From positions 186,001 to 250,000 of the forward strand of contig NZ_CAJXKQ010000001.1 of the NCBI RefSeq assembly GCF_913055835.1: a DNA stretch of 64,000 nt, written 5' to 3'. Every line of letters starts with the position of its first letter. The stretch's first letter is position 1. Source of the DNA: an uncultured Marinobacter sp. (lineage in GTDB: Bacteria > Pseudomonadota > Gammaproteobacteria > Pseudomonadales > Oleiphilaceae). Made by a program: the position numbers and the translations under genes. The notes beneath the pieces were generated by a model that worked only from the letters and a program-made list of their open reading frames with translations, was not told the origin of the DNA and did not search any database. Below, one piece after another: positions 63,089-64,000 of the stretch.

Positions 63089-64000
63089 TTACCTGACAAA
63101 CCGTGACCGGTAGGCGCCCGGGGAGAGCCCGGTATGTTTACGGAAGAGGCGAGTGAACGAGCTCACGTCTTCATACCCCACCAATTGCGTGATTTCATCA
63201 ATCGGCAGCCGTGATTTCTCCAAATGCTGACGTGCCACCTCAATCCGCAGAAGCTGCAGGTACCCGGTGGGCGTGTCGCCAGTTGCAGTCTTGAATCGGC
63301 GAATCATCGAGCGCTCGGTCAGCCCGCCCAATGAGGCCAGGCGCTGGAGGGTTATGTGTTCACTGTAGTGGCCATCCAGCCAGTCCTGAAGTTTTAGAAT
63401 GGCCGCGTCCGAATGGTAGCGGCGGGCCTGCAGAGCGCCGTAGGGTGCCTGACTGGTTCGCCCCGCATCTATCACAAAGGCCTTTGCCAGCTCCCGCGCC
63501 ACCTGAGCCCCGGCGTACCGTTCCACCAGGTAAATACCCAGATCCCACCAGGCCATCCCGCCCCCGGCACAGGCAACGTCGCCGTCCACCGTCACCAGCT
63601 TGTCTGGCTGCAGATTCACCGTCGGGAACCGCTGCCGGAACTGATGGCTGAAACCCCAGTGCGTCGTCGCCTGACGACCATCCAGAAGTCCCGCCTCGGC
63701 GAGCATGAAGGCCCCGGTACAGTTACTGGCAACCCGGACCTGACCGGCGTCTGATGACTGAAAAGAACTGAGCCAATGGATGAGTTCTGCATTTCCAGCC
63801 AGAACAACATCAATTGGGCCGCCAATTGTCGGTATCACCACCAGATCACTGCCGTCGCCACCCGGCAGCAGATCATTCCAGGCCCCGTCCGACTGAATGG
63901 TCAGCCCGTTGATGCAGCGGCAGGGTGCTCCGTCTTTGGTCAGAAGCCGGGTGGTGAACCGCGGTGCCGGCGTCTCATCGTTAATCCGCGCCCAGGTAAC
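63089..64000 (-). CDS. GlxA-family transcriptional regulator (DJ-1/PfpI + AraC), 5' end outside window
   Basis: The frame is open to the window edge, so at least 304 residues remain and the N-terminus (beginning of the DJ-1/PfpI domain) is missing. The core motif VRVASNCTGAFMLAEAGLLDGRQATTHW (split at Cys in SNCTGAF) is the degenerate glutaminase-like elbow. An AraC-type DNA-binding domain closes the gene (LQRLASLGGLTERSMIRRFKTATGDTPTGYLQLLRIEVARQHL, then VGYEDVSSFTRLFRKHTGLSPGAYRSRF). GlxA/CdhR/GbdR-type regulators control amino-acid or quaternary-amine catabolism. Target unknown. Confidence 0.9.
   Translation of the reverse strand, partial: VTWARINDETPAPRFTTRLLTKDGAPCRCINGLTIQSDGAWNDLLPGGDGSDLVVIPTIGGPIDVVLAGNAELIHWLSSFQSSDAGQVRVASNCTGAFMLAEAGLLDGRQATTHWGFSHQFRQRFPTVNLQPDKLVTVDGDVACAGGGMAWWDLGIYLVERYAGAQVARELAKAFVIDAGRTSQAPYGALQARRYHSDAAILKLQDWLDGHYSEHITLQRLASLGGLTERSMIRRFKTATGDTPTGYLQLLRIEVARQHLEKSRLPIDEITQLVGYEDVSSFTRLFRKHTGLSPGAYRSRFVR

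Overview
The window is a gene-dense stretch (about 66 protein genes, very short gaps) of a chromosome from a marine gammaproteobacterium, most likely Marinobacter or a close relative. I infer this from overall gene content: an AlkK-type acyl-CoA synthetase, a PA0069-type radical SAM gene with a LexA box, a six-gene Mrp/Pha antiporter with fused A/B subunits, an AstA/DUF1338 pair, and leucine dehydrogenase. I could not run a database search, so the genus is an inference. No rRNA, tRNA, CRISPR array, transposase, integrase or phage gene was seen. The gene at the left edge (NAD(P)-binding protein) and the one at the right edge (GlxA-type regulator) are cut by the window.

Layout. 1-7.7 kb: LysE exporter, a GMC oxidoreductase/MmsA pair with a divergent LysR gene and an AT-rich dyad between them, ZIP metal transporter, ene-reductase. 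7.8-11.1 kb: a tightly overlapping lipoprotein/hydrolase/SelW-like cluster behind an L,D-transpeptidase. 11.2-15.8 kb: LexA-box-controlled radical SAM protein, a chemoreceptor, a TSUP exporter and an AbiTii-like protein. 16-19.3 kb: Pcm, then DUF1338 dioxygenase and AstA (overlapping) with a divergent Lrp-type regulator. 19.4-29.5 kb: acyl-CoA ligase, LysR, transglycosylase, DUF2059, MBL hydrolase, a metal-ligand-less M24 protein, VanZ/PpiC and the ABC-F protein YbiT. 29.5-30.4 kb: DUF1415 gene flanked by two inverted copies of a hairpin repeat.

30.4-41.7 kb: SpeE-like protein and sirtuin, sodium-dependent transporter, leucine dehydrogenase with a LiuR-like operator, AzlCD, a Ca-loop protein behind a sigma-28-type promoter, and a lipoprotein/LuxR pair. 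41.9-51.3 kb: dodecin-pncA-pncB (flavin/NAD metabolism), a CpxRA-like two-component system, YigZ, a DUF4136 lipoprotein, a SUI1-family factor and DadA. 51.4-59.4 kb: AlkK-like ligase, PpnP and the mrpACDEFG operon. 59.7-64 kb: 2,4-dienoyl-CoA reductase coupled to a DUF21/CBS protein, a small protein, and a GlxA/AraC regulator.

Functional themes are fatty-acid and amino-acid catabolism (two acyl-CoA ligases, FadH, MmsA, LeuDH, AstA, DadA, AzlCD), cofactor salvage, cation homeostasis (Mrp, ZIP, DUF21) and envelope maintenance (L,D-transpeptidase, lytic transglycosylase, Cpx-like system). The most unusual items are the covarying hairpin repeats, the sigma-28-driven Ca-loop protein, the SOS box on the radical SAM gene and the stand-alone AbiTii-like gene. 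I did not find a clear multi-gene novel system.
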